This document shows positions 45,525 through 54,771 of a stretch of DNA of 64,000 nucleotides, piece by piece; within the stretch, counting starts at the first letter, position 1; every line of letters begins with the position of its first letter. The DNA lies in contig NZ_FOGB01000003.1 of NCBI RefSeq assembly GCF_900111095.1, forward strand, positions 251,645-315,644, in the 5' to 3' direction. This DNA comes from Amphritea atlantica. GTDB lineage: Bacteria; Pseudomonadota; Gammaproteobacteria; Pseudomonadales; Balneatricaceae. The notes under the pieces are model-generated. The model was not told the DNA's origin, made no database searches, and saw only the letters and a list, made by a program, of their open reading frames with translations. A program made the position numbers and the translations under genes.

Positions 45525-45589
45525 GACCCGAAATCACTCTGCGTTGAATTCCGGGCATTGTATCTTAATATCAGATCAAAAAAGAGCGG

Positions 45590-46153
45590 TCAGCGTATCT
45601 CGATAAAAGGCAACCAGCGTTTCTCCAGATCAGCCGTATCTATATCATACTCACCCACTGGCGGCTGAGAGAGATCATCGGGAGGCGAAGCCAGGAGATT
45701 GAGATCCAGTGCCTTTGCAGTACCGCGAATACCTTCATCGGTTAACTTCATTTTGTAGTAGATGCCGTTCCAGAAATTGGCACCAAAGGCTTCCGGCTTC
45801 TTAAACATAAATAGCAGGTCATGCTCCAGCCATCTGAGATCATCCGCAGTGACGGTTCTGGGCTGTTCATATGGGTAAGGGATAAAACACCAGAGTTCTG
45901 GCCCTTCCAGGCACTTCATCTCTTTCATGGAGAGAAAGTAATCTTTAAACAGATGATGGTCCAGAGTCATCTTATAACTGAACGCCCCCGCCGGGGTGGC
46001 GCTGAACACCAGCTCGCCAATAGACTGCTCAGTACCATCTTTCTGCAGCAGATAGATCTGCCTGGTTCCCTCGCTCAAGCCCGCCGCGACGGTCGGTGCC
46101 ATGGGGACGCACAGGGCAATAAACAGTACTAACCCTCTAGTTATTTTTTTCAT
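45590..46153 (-). CDS. periplasmic hypothetical protein
   Basis: 187 aa with a signal peptide (core LVLFIALCVPMAPTVAAG, cleavage near residue 23). The mature part is beta-rich with one Cys pair (KCLEGPELWC) that could form a disulfide. The last part, VGEYDIDTADLEKRWLPFIEI, looks conserved, but I do not recognise a family. It lies 65 bp upstream of rlmF on the same strand. Confidence 0.65.
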   Translation of the reverse strand: MKKITRGLVLFIALCVPMAPTVAAGLSEGTRQIYLLQKDGTEQSIGELVFSATPAGAFSYKMTLDHHLFKDYFLSMKEMKCLEGPELWCFIPYPYEQPRTVTADDLRWLEHDLLFMFKKPEAFGANFWNGIYYKMKLTDEGIRGTAKALDLNLLASPPDDLSQPPVGEYDIDTADLEKRWLPFIEIR

Positions 46154-46330
46154 CTCAACGCTCCTGATTATTCTCTATCAAGTGTAGGAGGATGAAGCGG
46201 AAGCTCTATGGTACTTCCGTACTGTTTTCTCCATCAGTAACGCTGACCTTTAACAATAATATCGTTACAATGCCTGACCCTGTCGGTGCCAGACATAAAC
46301 AAAACAACACTCACCTGGTGAAGGACTCTG

Positions 46331-47173
46331 ATGAATACTGAATACCTGAAAGGACTCCTGCTCACCTCTCTGGGCGTGCTGGTACTGAGCTTTGATGCCC
46401 TGCTGATCAGGCTGATTCAGGCTGAACCATTTAGTCTGCTGTTCTGGCGCGGCCTGCTGCTGGCTCTGATGGTCGCTCTCTGGTGTCGCTACCGTTACCC
46501 GGGAAAACCGCTCTTTTATCGCGACTGGGCCAGCATCCGTTCAGCACTGTTTTACAGTATCTGTTCAATACTCTTTGTCACCGCGGTTCATCACACCTCG
46601 GTGGCCAATGTCCTGGTTATCATCAGTGCCCAGCCTCTGTTTGCAGCGATTATCGCGCGGCTGTTTATTGGTGAGCGCTCTGCGCCCATTACCTGGATCG
46701 CGATAGTGATCTCCATGCTGGGCATCGGCTGGGTCATGAAAGACTCCTGGTCCAGTCCAAACCTCGAAGGGGACCTGATGGCACTCTTTTGTGGTATCGC
46801 TCTCGCGGCTAAGTTTGTTAACGACCGCGCCGTAAAACATCGGAATATGACCCCGGCACTGATCACTTCAGGTCTGCTGGTCAGCCTTACCAGTCTTTTC
46901 TTTGCCTCACCGCTGGCACTGACCGGTGCCGATTGGGGCTGGATGCTGTTATTGTGTGTTATCGTTGTACCCACCGCTTTTGTCCTGATTACCTTAGGTC
47001 CTACGCGTATTTCTGCAGCAGAAGTGGGTATGCTGATGTTGCTGGAAACAGCTTCCGGACCACTGCTGGTGTGGTTGTTTATCGGTGAAGAGCCCAGTCT
47101 GGCAGCGCTTCAGGGGGGGGCACTGGTCATCATTACCCTGCTGATTCATGGTTATATACGCTGGAAAAAATAG
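46331..47173 (+). CDS. DMT superfamily (EamA) permease
   Basis: 280 aa with ten hydrophobic segments arranged as two EamA repeats of five. The second repeat starts near residue 145 (GDLMALFCGIALAAKFV). Motifs: HHTSVANVLVIISAQPLFA, and TRISAAEVGMLMLLETASGP. Substrate unknown; exporters of amino acids or metabolites are common. Preceded by an unremarkable 177-bp gap. Confidence 0.88.
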   Translation: MNTEYLKGLLLTSLGVLVLSFDALLIRLIQAEPFSLLFWRGLLLALMVALWCRYRYPGKPLFYRDWASIRSALFYSICSILFVTAVHHTSVANVLVIISAQPLFAAIIARLFIGERSAPITWIAIVISMLGIGWVMKDSWSSPNLEGDLMALFCGIALAAKFVNDRAVKHRNMTPALITSGLLVSLTSLFFASPLALTGADWGWMLLLCVIVVPTAFVLITLGPTRISAAEVGMLMLLETASGPLLVWLFIGEEPSLAALQGGALVIITLLIHGYIRWKK

Positions 47174-47238
47174 GCTAGTGTCACGCGGCTAAAAAAACAT
47201 TTGCATCAGCACTGCTGAATCGTAAGAATAAGACAAAT

Positions 47239-47254
47239 ACTTTAGATATTAAGA
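47239..47254. promoter_or_regulatory. possible HpaR-type operator at its own promoter
   Basis: ACTTTAGATATTAAGA, an imperfect version (13 of 16 bases) of the ACTTAA-N4-TTAAGT palindrome, lies 8 bp before the regulator start codon. Confidence 0.45.
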
Positions 47255-47261
47255 ATCTCAT

Positions 47262-47693
47262 ATGCGTAAATTCGAAGACTCTCTGCCACTGCAACTACTC
47301 AAAGCCCGGGAAGCGACAATGGCATATTTTCGTCCACTGCTTCAGGAAAACAATATTACTGAGCAGCAATGGCGTGTTCTCAGAGCACTCAAAGCCTATG
47401 AGGAACTTGAATCGAAACAGTTAGCCGAGCATTGCTGTATTCTCAGCCCAAGCCTGACAGGCATTATCAAACGCCTTGAGCAACAGGGCTATATCAAACG
47501 GAAAAAATCAGAAGAGGATCAGCGACGTACGCTGCTAAGCCTCACAGACAAGGCTCTGAATCTGTTTGAGCGTCTTAGTCCTGATGTTGATTCACGCTAC
47601 CGGGCGTTTACCGAGCAGTACGGAGCGGAAAAACTCGAACAGCTCACCCGCTTGCTCAGGGAGCTCACTGAACTCGAAGGCCACGCTGACTGA
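47262..47693 (+). CDS. hpaR: MarR family regulator, HpaR type
   Basis: 143 aa. The MarR winged helix has EQQWRVLRALKAYEELESKQLAEHC, the recognition helix LSPSLTGIIKRLEQQGY, and the wing KKSEEDQRRTLLSLT. It resembles E. coli HpaR, the repressor of homoprotocatechuate genes (shared LLKAREATMAYFRP). No hpa catabolic gene is in the window, so its target is probably the aldehyde dehydrogenase or permease beside it. The gene ends in a direct repeat and a terminator. Confidence 0.82.
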   Translation: MRKFEDSLPLQLLKAREATMAYFRPLLQENNITEQQWRVLRALKAYEELESKQLAEHCCILSPSLTGIIKRLEQQGYIKRKKSEEDQRRTLLSLTDKALNLFERLSPDVDSRYRAFTEQYGAEKLEQLTRLLRELTELEGHAD

Positions 47694-47708
47694 AACCTCA
47701 GGGGATAA

Positions 47709-47739
47709 ACTGATTCAGCTGAAGACTGATTCAGCTGAA
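47709..47739. repeat. 15-bp direct repeat
   Basis: ACTGATTCAGCTGAA at 47709-47723 and again at 47725-47739; each contains the palindrome TTCAGCTGAA. It lies between the hpaR stop and the terminator. Confidence 0.9.
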
Positions 47740-47763
47740 AAAGTGGCGACATAGCCACTTTTC
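47738..47763. terminator. terminator between hpaR and the convergent dehydrogenase
   Basis: Stem AAAGTGGC / GCCACTTT with loop GACATA; A and T tracts on both sides suit either direction. Confidence 0.8.
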
Positions 47764-47786
47764 AACCGAATCAATAAACGACCGTA

Positions 47787-49250
47787 TTAACGCTGTAAAC
47801 CGCCGATACAGATATACTTGGTTTCCAGATAGTCATCCAGACCATATTTAGAACCTTCACGACCCTGACCCGATTCCTTCACCCCACCGAAAGGGATCAC
47901 CTCGGAGCTGATCGCCGTTTCATTGACGCCCACCATGCCATACTCGATCCCCTCTGACACCCGCCAGATACGACCGACATTTTCAGTATACAGATAGGCC
48001 GCCAGACCAAACTCAGTATCGTTGGCCATCGCAATCGCCTGCTCCTCGGTGCTGAACTTAAACACCGGCGCCACCGGGCCAAAGATCTCTTCAGAGAAGA
48101 TACTCATCGCGTCATTTACGTTGGTCAGTACGGTTGGCTCGTAGAAGCAGTTACCCAGTTCTGAAGGCTGACCACCGGTAACGACATTAGCCCCCTGCTC
48201 CACCGCATTCCTGACAATCGCATCGATATCACCCAACGCTTTCTTAGACACAACAGGTCCGTGAGTTGTATCCGCATCAAAACCATAACCCAGACGGAAC
48301 TCTTTCACCGCCGCGGCAAACTTTTCCACGAAGGCATCATAGATCCCCTCCTGCACCAGCAGCCGGTTGGCACAGATACAGGTCTGTCCGGAATTACGGT
48401 ATTTGGATGCCAGAGCACCCTGGACCGCCAGATCCAGATCCGCATCATCGAAGATAATGACCGGTGCATTGCCACCCAGCTCCATAGAGGTGCGCTTAAC
48501 GGTATCGGCACACTGCTTCATCAGCAGTTTGCCCACCGGAGTAGAACCGGTAAAGGTCAGCTTTTTAACCGTCGGGTTAGAGGTCATCTCACCACCCACG
48601 GATGAAGAACGTGAGCTTGGCAGAACGCTGAACAGACCCGCAGGCAGGCCCGCGCGCTTCGCCAGTTCCGCCAGCGCCAGTGCAGACAGAGGTGTTTCTG
48701 CTGCCGGTTTCAGGACGATGGCACAACCAGCAGCCAGTGCAGGAGCCGCTTTACGGGTGATCATCGCATTGGGAAAGTTCCATGGCGTAATCGCCGCCAC
48801 AACACCGACAGGCTGCTTGATAACGATGCTACGACGATCACTGGCAGAAGGCAGAACGTCACCATAAACACGCTTGCCCTCTTCGGCAAACCATTTCAGG
48901 TAGGACGCTCCGTAAAGTACCTCGCCTTTAGATTCGAAAACCGGCTTGCCCTGCTCGATGGTCATAATCGCGGCCAGATCATCGATATTGTCGATAATCA
49001 GAGCATGCCAGCGTTCCAGTATCTCAGAGCGCTGCCCTGCCGGGCGGGCTTTCCACTCCAGCATGGCAGCATCAGCCAGCGCAATCGCCCGGGCAGTCTC
49101 AGCTTGCCCGACACTGGCCACATCGGCAACAACATCACCGGTGGCCGGATTCAAAACCGAGAAGGTTTCACCCGCATCGCCATCAAGCCACTGCCCGCCA
49201 ATAAACGCCTGAGTCTTCAGCAACGAGGAATCTTTCAGATCTAATTTCAT
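47787..49250 (-). CDS. gabD: NAD(P)-dependent succinate-semialdehyde dehydrogenase-like
   Basis: 487 aa aldehyde dehydrogenase. ITPWNFPNAMITRK is the cofactor segment (about 152), SMELGGNAPVI has the general-base Glu, and NSGQTCICANRL the nucleophilic Cys. The ending FGGVKESGQGREGSKYGLDDYLETKYICIGG is typical of GabD/SSADH. It oxidises succinate semialdehyde or a similar omega-aldehyde acid, fitting with the nearby aminotransferase. A perfect ACTTAACATGTTAAGT palindrome lies upstream. Confidence 0.88.
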   Translation of the reverse strand: MKLDLKDSSLLKTQAFIGGQWLDGDAGETFSVLNPATGDVVADVASVGQAETARAIALADAAMLEWKARPAGQRSEILERWHALIIDNIDDLAAIMTIEQGKPVFESKGEVLYGASYLKWFAEEGKRVYGDVLPSASDRRSIVIKQPVGVVAAITPWNFPNAMITRKAAPALAAGCAIVLKPAAETPLSALALAELAKRAGLPAGLFSVLPSSRSSSVGGEMTSNPTVKKLTFTGSTPVGKLLMKQCADTVKRTSMELGGNAPVIIFDDADLDLAVQGALASKYRNSGQTCICANRLLVQEGIYDAFVEKFAAAVKEFRLGYGFDADTTHGPVVSKKALGDIDAIVRNAVEQGANVVTGGQPSELGNCFYEPTVLTNVNDAMSIFSEEIFGPVAPVFKFSTEEQAIAMANDTEFGLAAYLYTENVGRIWRVSEGIEYGMVGVNETAISSEVIPFGGVKESGQGREGSKYGLDDYLETKYICIGGLQR

Positions 49251-49325
49251 AGCTATCTCTTTTTAACGTTGTCGGGCTGCTGTGTCCCGTTAGAATCAAT
49301 TTAGTCTGTCATAATACACATAATT

Positions 49326-49341
49326 ACTTAACATGTTAAGT
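49326..49341. promoter_or_regulatory. perfect palindrome upstream of the gabD-like gene
   Basis: ACTTAACATGTTAAGT, 16 bp with twofold symmetry, 76 bp before the start. It is similar to the site at the hpaR-type gene; a MarR-family operator is likely. Confidence 0.6.
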
Positions 49342-49510
49342 TTTATAATAGCTGATTCCATCAGGCCCTTTATGGCTATGCTTTTACCCGATAAAGCGGT
49401 GCCATAAGAATGGGGCTTACCGTTTATGTTGAGCCATCACTCACCATGAGTGTCTGACCTGAAATATAGACAACCTGCTCAGAAGACAGGAATAACATCC
49501 CACAGGGGAT

Positions 49511-49528
49511 ATCAACCATACGGTTGAT
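49511..49528 (+). promoter_or_regulatory. RTCAACC-N4-GGTYGAT operator 1 (before porin gene)
   Basis: ATCAACCATACGGTTGAT with perfect 7-bp arms, 112 bp upstream of the porin ATG. A weak -10-like GAATAA is 33 bp from its centre. Same palindrome as at 53784, 53994, 54181 and 58779. Confidence 0.7.
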
Positions 49529-49639
49529 TACTTTTAAATCGAATAAGGGGTCGAATAAAGCTGCAGCATATGTGGTTGTCTACCCCCTTCAGCAACCTCC
49601 GCTGCCATAAAAAAAATACCAGGAATCCCCCGGAGGATC

Positions 49640-50914
49640 ATGTCGATGACACAACACTTTAAACAAAAGCTCTCTGCCGTAGCCCTGGGCTCAGCGATTG
49701 CCCTGGCGTCAGGCTCAGCCTCTGCTTATAACCTGTATAGTGACAACGGTTCTGAACTGAACCTGGATATCGAAGCAGTTGTGGGCACGTTTAGCAGTCA
49801 GGAAAACTATTTCGGTAAAATGGGTGACGGCTCTGACTGGCAGGAAGGTTACCTCAAAGCAGGCTTTAGCGGCAGCAAGACTATCGATGATGTGAACTCT
49901 CTTTATGGCGGCATCAACTTTGTGTCATCCGGTACATGGGGTGACGGTGATGCTGGCGGTAATACCGATGGTAGCGAACGCCGTACGGCACTTGAAGATG
50001 CTTACATCGGGTTTCGGGCAGGCATGGTTGACCTTTCAATCGGCCGCCAGAACTTCTCAATCGGTGATGGTTTCCTGATCAACGGCGACGCCCTGAACCT
50101 GGGTGAAGGAGTCTTCCCAGACTCTAACCGTGGGGGCGCATACTGGCTGGCAGCCCGGAAAGCGTTTGATCAAACTGCGATTGCACGCATTGGTGGTGAA
50201 GAGGGTCTGCGTGGCGATCTGTTCTATCTGCACTCTGATAATACCGCACAGGCAGAGATGGAACTGGCAGGCGCGAATGTCGAGTACATCACCGGGAAAG
50301 GTACTTTTGGTGCGACTTACATAGAAGGGCTTGGAGCGGTTGGCAACAGTGCACGCGACGGCCAGAAAACAGTGAGCGTTCGTTATCAGGGTAATGCTGG
50401 CGTTGACAACCTGTTTTTGTCAGCTGAATACGCCGATCAGTCTCAGGGCGACAACTCTGCCGATGCAAACGCCTGGTATGCCGAAGCTGGCTGGACCTTT
50501 GCTGATGTCGCCTGGTCTCCACAACTGACCTACCGTTATACCAAGTATGAGGATAACTTCGACTCTCTGTTTTACGGATTTAATCGCGGCTACGGCACCT
50601 GGTTCCAGGGTGAGGTTGCGGCCAACTACGCCGGTCCATTCGGTACTTCTGCCGAGATCCAGCATGTTGCACTGAAAGCCTCTCCTACAGAGATGCTGTC
50701 TGTTGGCGCACTGTTCTTTGATTTCAGCAACTCAACCTCCTTTGGCGCGAACTCCGATGGACAGGAAGTGGATCTGTACGCTGAGTGGGTAGTGAATGAT
50801 CATCTGATCATCAGCCCATTGATCGGTGTTTATACCCCTGATAGCGATAATGCTACTCAGAACACCAACGACGATAACCTCTATGCTCAGGTTATCGCTA
50901 TCGTTCCTTTCTAA
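49640..50914 (+). CDS. outer-membrane porin, alginate-export-like
   Basis: 424 aa. A signal peptide ends near residue 29 (ASGSASA). The mature protein shows many amphipathic beta strands and ends in Phe (IAIVPF), the barrel signature. Segments like YIGFRAGMVDLSIGRQNFSIGDGF recall the alginate_export/porin family. It likely takes up the carboxylate or amine handled by the adjacent genes. GGAGG lies just before the ATG. The palindromic operator is 112 bp upstream. Confidence 0.82.
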   Translation: MSMTQHFKQKLSAVALGSAIALASGSASAYNLYSDNGSELNLDIEAVVGTFSSQENYFGKMGDGSDWQEGYLKAGFSGSKTIDDVNSLYGGINFVSSGTWGDGDAGGNTDGSERRTALEDAYIGFRAGMVDLSIGRQNFSIGDGFLINGDALNLGEGVFPDSNRGGAYWLAARKAFDQTAIARIGGEEGLRGDLFYLHSDNTAQAEMELAGANVEYITGKGTFGATYIEGLGAVGNSARDGQKTVSVRYQGNAGVDNLFLSAEYADQSQGDNSADANAWYAEAGWTFADVAWSPQLTYRYTKYEDNFDSLFYGFNRGYGTWFQGEVAANYAGPFGTSAEIQHVALKASPTEMLSVGALFFDFSNSTSFGANSDGQEVDLYAEWVVNDHLIISPLIGVYTPDSDNATQNTNDDNLYAQVIAIVPF

Positions 50915-50988
50915 ATATCGGGCTATTTCTATATAACTATAACAGAGCCCTGCACTTGCAGGGCTCACTTATCTCCAGGAGAACCGAG

Positions 50989-52401
50989 ATGCTGACCTCT
51001 TTTTCATTAACCATTAACGGTAAACAACTTGCTGGCGCAGCAGGCACCTTTGACGTAATCAACCCGGCGACCGAAGAGGTTATTGTGTCTGCCCCTCTCG
51101 CGTCGGTCGAACAACTGGATCAGGCCGTTGCCGCAGCCACCCATGCCTTTAAAACCTGGCAGCACACATCCGATGCAGAACGCCAGTCTCTGATGCATAA
51201 GATTGCTGATCTGATTGAAGCCAATGCTGATGAGCTGGCGGAGATCATTGTTCTGGAGCAGGGTAAGCCGATGTTTCTGGCTCAGGCAGAAGTCGGGGGA
51301 GCGGTCGCCTGGACCCGCTACAATGCAGACCTGACTATTCCGGTAAAAATTATCGAGGACAGCGAGCACAAACGGATTGAAGCACACCACAAGCCGCTGG
51401 GGGTTGTTGCCTCTATCACGCCGTGGAACTGGCCACTGATGATCGCTATCTGGCACATCATGCCTGCACTGCGCACCGGTAATACCGTCATCTGCAAACC
51501 ATCAGAATATACGCCACTGAACACCCTGCGACTGGTTGAGCTGATCAACGAAGTCCTGCCTGCAGGCGTGGTAAACGTGGTAACTGGTCAGGCTGAAATT
51601 GGCGGCGCGATCAGTAGCCATCCGGGTATCAGTAAAATCGTCTTTACCGGATCAACCCCTACCGGACAGCGGATTATGAGCAGTGCCGCAGCCAACCTTA
51701 AACGTCTGACGCTGGAGCTGGGTGGCAACGATGCCGCCATCGTCCTGCCGGATGTCGATGTTGATGCGATTGCCGAGGGGATCTTCCAGACCGCATTCCT
51801 GAATATGGGACAGACCTGTGCGGCGCTCAAGCGTCTTTACGTGCATGACGACATCTATGATGCACTATGTAACAAGCTGGCTGAGATTGCTCAGGCACAG
51901 ATTGTTGGTAACGGTCTTGAAGCTGGAACCACATTCGGCCCGATACAAAACGCCAACCAGTTCAGAATCGTCAGCGAGCTGGTAGACGATGCAAAAGCCA
52001 ACGGTGCGCGCATTATCTGCGGCGGCGAACCACTGGAAGGCAATGGCTATTTCTATCCGCCAACCATTGTTGCGGACATTACCGATGGTGTCCCTCTCGT
52101 TGATAAAGAGCAGTTTGGCCCGGTACTGCCTGTTATTCGTTTTACCGACGTGGAAGATGCTCTGGCCCGGGCGAACTCTGCCACTGTTGGCCTGGGTGGA
52201 TCAGTATGGTCCGCAGATATTGAGAAAGCTACGCAGATCGCCAGTCAGCTTGAGTGTGGCACCGCGTGGATCAACGGACACGCTGAAGTACTGCCCCACG
52301 CGCCCTTTGGCGGCTGTAAGATGTCCGGCTTTGGTGTCGAGTTTGGTGAAGAGGGGATGTTGGAATATACCCAGATGCAGGTACTCAATATCAATAAATA
52401 G
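50989..52401 (+). CDS. NAD-dependent aldehyde dehydrogenase
   Basis: 470 aa from [13 protein letters not shown], with AGGAGA upstream. Motifs: [31 protein letters not shown] with the general-base Glu, and [14 protein letters not shown] with the nucleophilic Cys. It is a second family member besides the gabD-like gene, nearest by eye to betaine/aldehyde-type dehydrogenases. It follows the porin gene with a 74-bp gap and likely shares its promoter. The terminator after it separates it from tyrS. Confidence 0.88.
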   Translation: MLTSFSLTINGKQLAGAAGTFDVINPATEEVIVSAPLASVEQLDQAVAAATHAFKTWQHTSDAERQSLMHKIADLIEANADELAEIIVLEQGKPMFLAQAEVGGAVAWTRYNADLTIPVKIIEDSEHKRIEAHHKPLGVVASITPWNWPLMIAIWHIMPALRTGNTVICKPSEYTPLNTLRLVELINEVLPAGVVNVVTGQAEIGGAISSHPGISKIVFTGSTPTGQRIMSSAAANLKRLTLELGGNDAAIVLPDVDVDAIAEGIFQTAFLNMGQTCAALKRLYVHDDIYDALCNKLAEIAQAQIVGNGLEAGTTFGPIQNANQFRIVSELVDDAKANGARIICGGEPLEGNGYFYPPTIVADITDGVPLVDKEQFGPVLPVIRFTDVEDALARANSATVGLGGSVWSADIEKATQIASQLECGTAWINGHAEVLPHAPFGGCKMSGFGVEFGEEGMLEYTQMQVLNINK

Positions 52402-52420
52402 TCCCTCAGCCAGTGGTTCT

Positions 52421-52445
52421 GCGGGGGCAGATTCCCCCGCTTTTT
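52421..52445 (+). terminator. rho-independent terminator after the aldehyde dehydrogenase
   Basis: Stem GCGGGGG / CCCCCGC, loop CAGATT, then five T, 24 bp before the tyrS ATG. Confidence 0.93.
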
Positions 52446-52468
52446 CCTATATCTATGACACAAAAACG

Positions 52469-53749
52469 ATGACCGATATAAACCTTATTGACGACCTTAA
52501 AGGTCGTGGACTGATCGCCCAGCAAAGCGGCGATGCCGAAAAACTGACTGAACATCTGCAACAAACACGAACCCTGTATTGTGGGTTTGATCCAACCGCA
52601 GACAGCCTGCATATTGGTCACCTGGTACCGTTGTTAATGCTTAAACGTTTTCAACAGGCAGGACACCGGCCTATCGCACTGATTGGCGGGGCAACCGGAA
52701 TGATTGGCGATCCCAGTTTTAAAGCCACAGAACGAAGTCTGAATACGGTTGAAACGGTTGATCAGTGGATTCAGAGCATCAGTAATCAGCTCGCCCGCTT
52801 TATCGACTTCGACTGCGGCGCTGAATCAGCCATGATCGCAAATAATCGTGACTGGATGGGCAGCATGGATATCATGAGTTTTCTGCGTGATATCGGCAAA
52901 CATTTCTCGGTGAATGCCATGATCAACAAGGAATCGGTGCGTCAGCGTATTGAACGCCCGGATCAGGGGATCTCTTTTACCGAGTTTTCCTACAGTTTGC
53001 TGCAGTCTTACGATTTTGCCGAGCTTAACCGCAGCTATGAGTGCTCGCTGCAGATCGGCGGTAATGATCAGTGGGGTAACATCACTGCCGGTATTGACCT
53101 GACCCGGCGACTCAATGGTGCTCAGGTGTTCGGGATGACCCTGCCACTGATCACCAAAGCCGATGGTACCAAATTTGGTAAAACAGAATCCGGTGCTATC
53201 TGGCTGGCCCCGGAAAAAACCTCACCCTACAGTTTTTACCAATTCTGGATCAACACCGCAGATGCGGATGTCTATCGGTTCCTGCGGTATTACACCTTTT
53301 TACCCCTCACAGAGATTGAACAGATAGAGCAAACCGACCAGTTGAGTGAATCAAAACCGCAGGCTCAGCGCATTCTTGCAGAACAGATGACCCGTCTGGT
53401 GCACGGCGAGCGCTCACTTGAGCAGGCCCGGCGAATCTCTGAAGCACTGTTCAGCGGTTCAGTCGATACACTTACGCGGGAAGAGCTGCAACAGCTGGAA
53501 CAAGATGGTCTGCCCACCTGCGAAGTCACTGAGGCGATGACCCTGACCGACCTGCTGGTCAGTTCAGGGCTGGCGACATCTCGCCGTCAGGCACGGGAGT
53601 TTGTCTCATCCGGCGCAGTTCAACTGAACGGTTCAGTGGTCAATGAGGCGGACCAGGCGATGACTGCCAGGCTGGCGCTACATGGCCGTTTTCTGCTGCT
53701 GCGCCGGGGGAAAAAACAGTTCTCAATGGGCTGTCTCAGGCAAAGCTAA
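52469..53749 (+). CDS. tyrS: tyrosyl-tRNA synthetase (E. coli type)
   Basis: 426 aa from [15 protein letters not shown]. The frame is open 160 codons further, but that part is the antiparallel shadow of the dehydrogenase. HIGH-like motif [12 protein letters not shown] (about 45), and [12 protein letters not shown] as the KMSKS-type loop. A C-terminal S4 domain follows ([23 protein letters not shown]). It is close to E. coli TyrS, with [17 protein letters not shown]. It charges tRNA-Tyr. No strong ribosome site is seen; an ATGA overlaps a 5-codon frame. The place inside a catabolic region is unusual. Confidence 0.93.
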   Translation: MTDINLIDDLKGRGLIAQQSGDAEKLTEHLQQTRTLYCGFDPTADSLHIGHLVPLLMLKRFQQAGHRPIALIGGATGMIGDPSFKATERSLNTVETVDQWIQSISNQLARFIDFDCGAESAMIANNRDWMGSMDIMSFLRDIGKHFSVNAMINKESVRQRIERPDQGISFTEFSYSLLQSYDFAELNRSYECSLQIGGNDQWGNITAGIDLTRRLNGAQVFGMTLPLITKADGTKFGKTESGAIWLAPEKTSPYSFYQFWINTADADVYRFLRYYTFLPLTEIEQIEQTDQLSESKPQAQRILAEQMTRLVHGERSLEQARRISEALFSGSVDTLTREELQQLEQDGLPTCEVTEAMTLTDLLVSSGLATSRRQAREFVSSGAVQLNGSVVNEADQAMTARLALHGRFLLLRRGKKQFSMGCLRQS

Positions 53750-53783
53750 AAAGCGTTCTGTTCACCACTGAAGCACTGCCCGG

Positions 53784-53801
53784 CTCAACCCTTTGGTCGA
53801 T
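53784..53801 (+). promoter_or_regulatory. RTCAACC-N4-GGTYGAT operator 2
   Basis: CTCAACCCTTTGGTCGAT. A TAATAT -10 box starts 33.5 bp from its centre (53826-53831), so the operator would sit near -44, an activator position. No coding gene follows before the next operator. Confidence 0.65.
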
Positions 53802-53836
53802 ATCGATCGGAGAGTAATGCTGGCCTAATATCGGTG

Positions 53837-53970
53837 TCTGTTGTACTGGCTTAGCAGACGCTTGCCAATACTGGCGGATGCTCGCGGCTCCAGCCTTGTC
53901 AACAGTATTGGCAGCACCTCTTCTTTCTTGAAGATTTTTCAGAGCTTACCCCGGTAAGCTCTTTTTTTTT
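53837..53970 (+). ncRNA. operator-driven small RNA candidate A
   Basis: About 130 nt from a TAATAT box at 53826. Structures: GTCTG/CAGAC (53836-53859), then GCCAATACTG (53864-53873) pairing with CAGTATTGGC (53903-53912), then the terminator AGAGCTTACC/GGTAAGCTCT with nine T (53941-53970). No convincing open frame: only a three-codon ATG frame after GGAG at 53810, which lies upstream of the inferred start. Confidence 0.5.
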
Positions 53971-53993
53971 GCTTCTCATATCCAAACACTGAG

Positions 53994-54011
53994 ATCAACC
54001 CTTTGGTCGAT
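53994..54011 (+). promoter_or_regulatory. RTCAACC-N4-GGTYGAT operator 3
   Basis: ATCAACCCTTTGGTCGAT, 210 bp after operator 2 and with the same centre and the same GGTCGAT right arm. A -10-like TTAAAT/TAAATA lies 33 bp from its centre (54035-54041). Confidence 0.65.
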
Positions 54012-54046
54012 GGCCGTGCGGGTCAGAATACTGATTAAATAGATCT

Positions 54047-54159
54047 ATCAACAGTTCGATGAATACAGGCGGGCAGAGAAACCTCCTGTTTACAGAGTTA
54101 ATGCGGTAGTGCTTCGTCATGAAGCACATTTTACAAGCCTGCTCTGCAGGCTTTTTTTT
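54047..54159 (+). ncRNA. operator-driven small RNA candidate B
   Basis: About 110 nt ending in the terminator AAGCCTGC/GCAGGCTT plus T run (54135-54159). Upstream lie a hairpin GTGCTTC/GAAGCAC and an ACAGG/CCTGT stem whose loop side carries ACCTCCT, complementary to Shine-Dalgarno. A 16-codon frame (ATG at 54061) lacks a ribosome site, so I favour RNA over peptide. Confidence 0.42.
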
Positions 54160-54180
54160 AAACAGCACCTCAATAAACCG

Positions 54181-54198
54181 GTCAACCTTATGGTTGAT
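54181..54198 (+). promoter_or_regulatory. RTCAACC-N4-GGTYGAT operator 4 (before uspA-tctCBA)
   Basis: GTCAACCTTATGGTTGAT. TGTAAT at 54221-54226 is a good -10 box 31.5 bp from its centre; the implied start near 54233 supports the usp start codon at 54261. Confidence 0.7.
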
Positions 54199-54260
54199 AC
54201 TCAGTCGCAGAGTTTTCCTCTGTAATGAGACAGAAGAGGAATTCAGCGGGAAGATTAATC

Positions 54261-54749
54261 ATGCTACCTGAGATCAACACAATTCTGTACGCCAGTGATA
54301 TCAGTGAGGGCAGCCGACCTGCGTTTCGCATGGCAGTCAAACAAGCGATCAATAACAACGCGCAGATAGTCTTTCTACACGCCATTGAGCCAATGGATGA
54401 TTTTATCGATGATTTCTTGCCGGTAAACGCCTCGCTCAAGCATAAGAACCAACTTATCGAGAGTTTCAAAATACGCATCGGCATGCGTATTAAAGAGTTT
54501 CTTAAAAGCGAGCTCGAAGAGGATTTCGAACTCCCCTATCCGCCCACGATTCAGGTATCCCCCGGAAAACCTGACCAGGTTATTCTGAAAGCGGCCGCAC
54601 GGCTGAATGCCAGCATGATCGTCATGGGTGATCGGGAAGTCTCTTCAGTCTCAAGAGTTTTTCTGGGCTCAACCGCTCAGAAAGTCATTCATCACAGTGA
54701 AATACCTGTATTGATTGTTCCATTAAAAAAACACACTAAACAAAACTAA
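54261..54749 (+). CDS. universal stress protein (UspA family)
   Basis: 162 aa from MLPEINTILYASDISEG. The Usp fold shows VFLHAIEPMDDF and the ATP-binding G-2x-G-9x-G-S/T-type loop near the C-terminus (GDREVSSVSRVFLGSTAQKVIHHSEIPVLIV). Usp proteins occur next to TRAP or TctC-type transporters and may tune their activity in response to ATP. The gene ends 22 bp before tctC, so it heads the transporter operon. Confidence 0.87.
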   Translation: MLPEINTILYASDISEGSRPAFRMAVKQAINNNAQIVFLHAIEPMDDFIDDFLPVNASLKHKNQLIESFKIRIGMRIKEFLKSELEEDFELPYPPTIQVSPGKPDQVILKAAARLNASMIVMGDREVSSVSRVFLGSTAQKVIHHSEIPVLIVPLKKHTKQN

Positions 54750-54771
54750 GATTAACTCCCGAGGAATATCC

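Noticed and set aside
47262-47693. Homoprotocatechuate degradation locus
   Set aside because: Only the regulator resembles HpaR; no hpaBC, hpaD, hpaE, hpaF, hpaG, hpaH or hpaI genes were seen.
51989-52468. 160-codon N-terminal extension of TyrS
   Set aside because: It overlaps the aldehyde dehydrogenase in another frame and has no TyrS similarity; the family start is at 52469.
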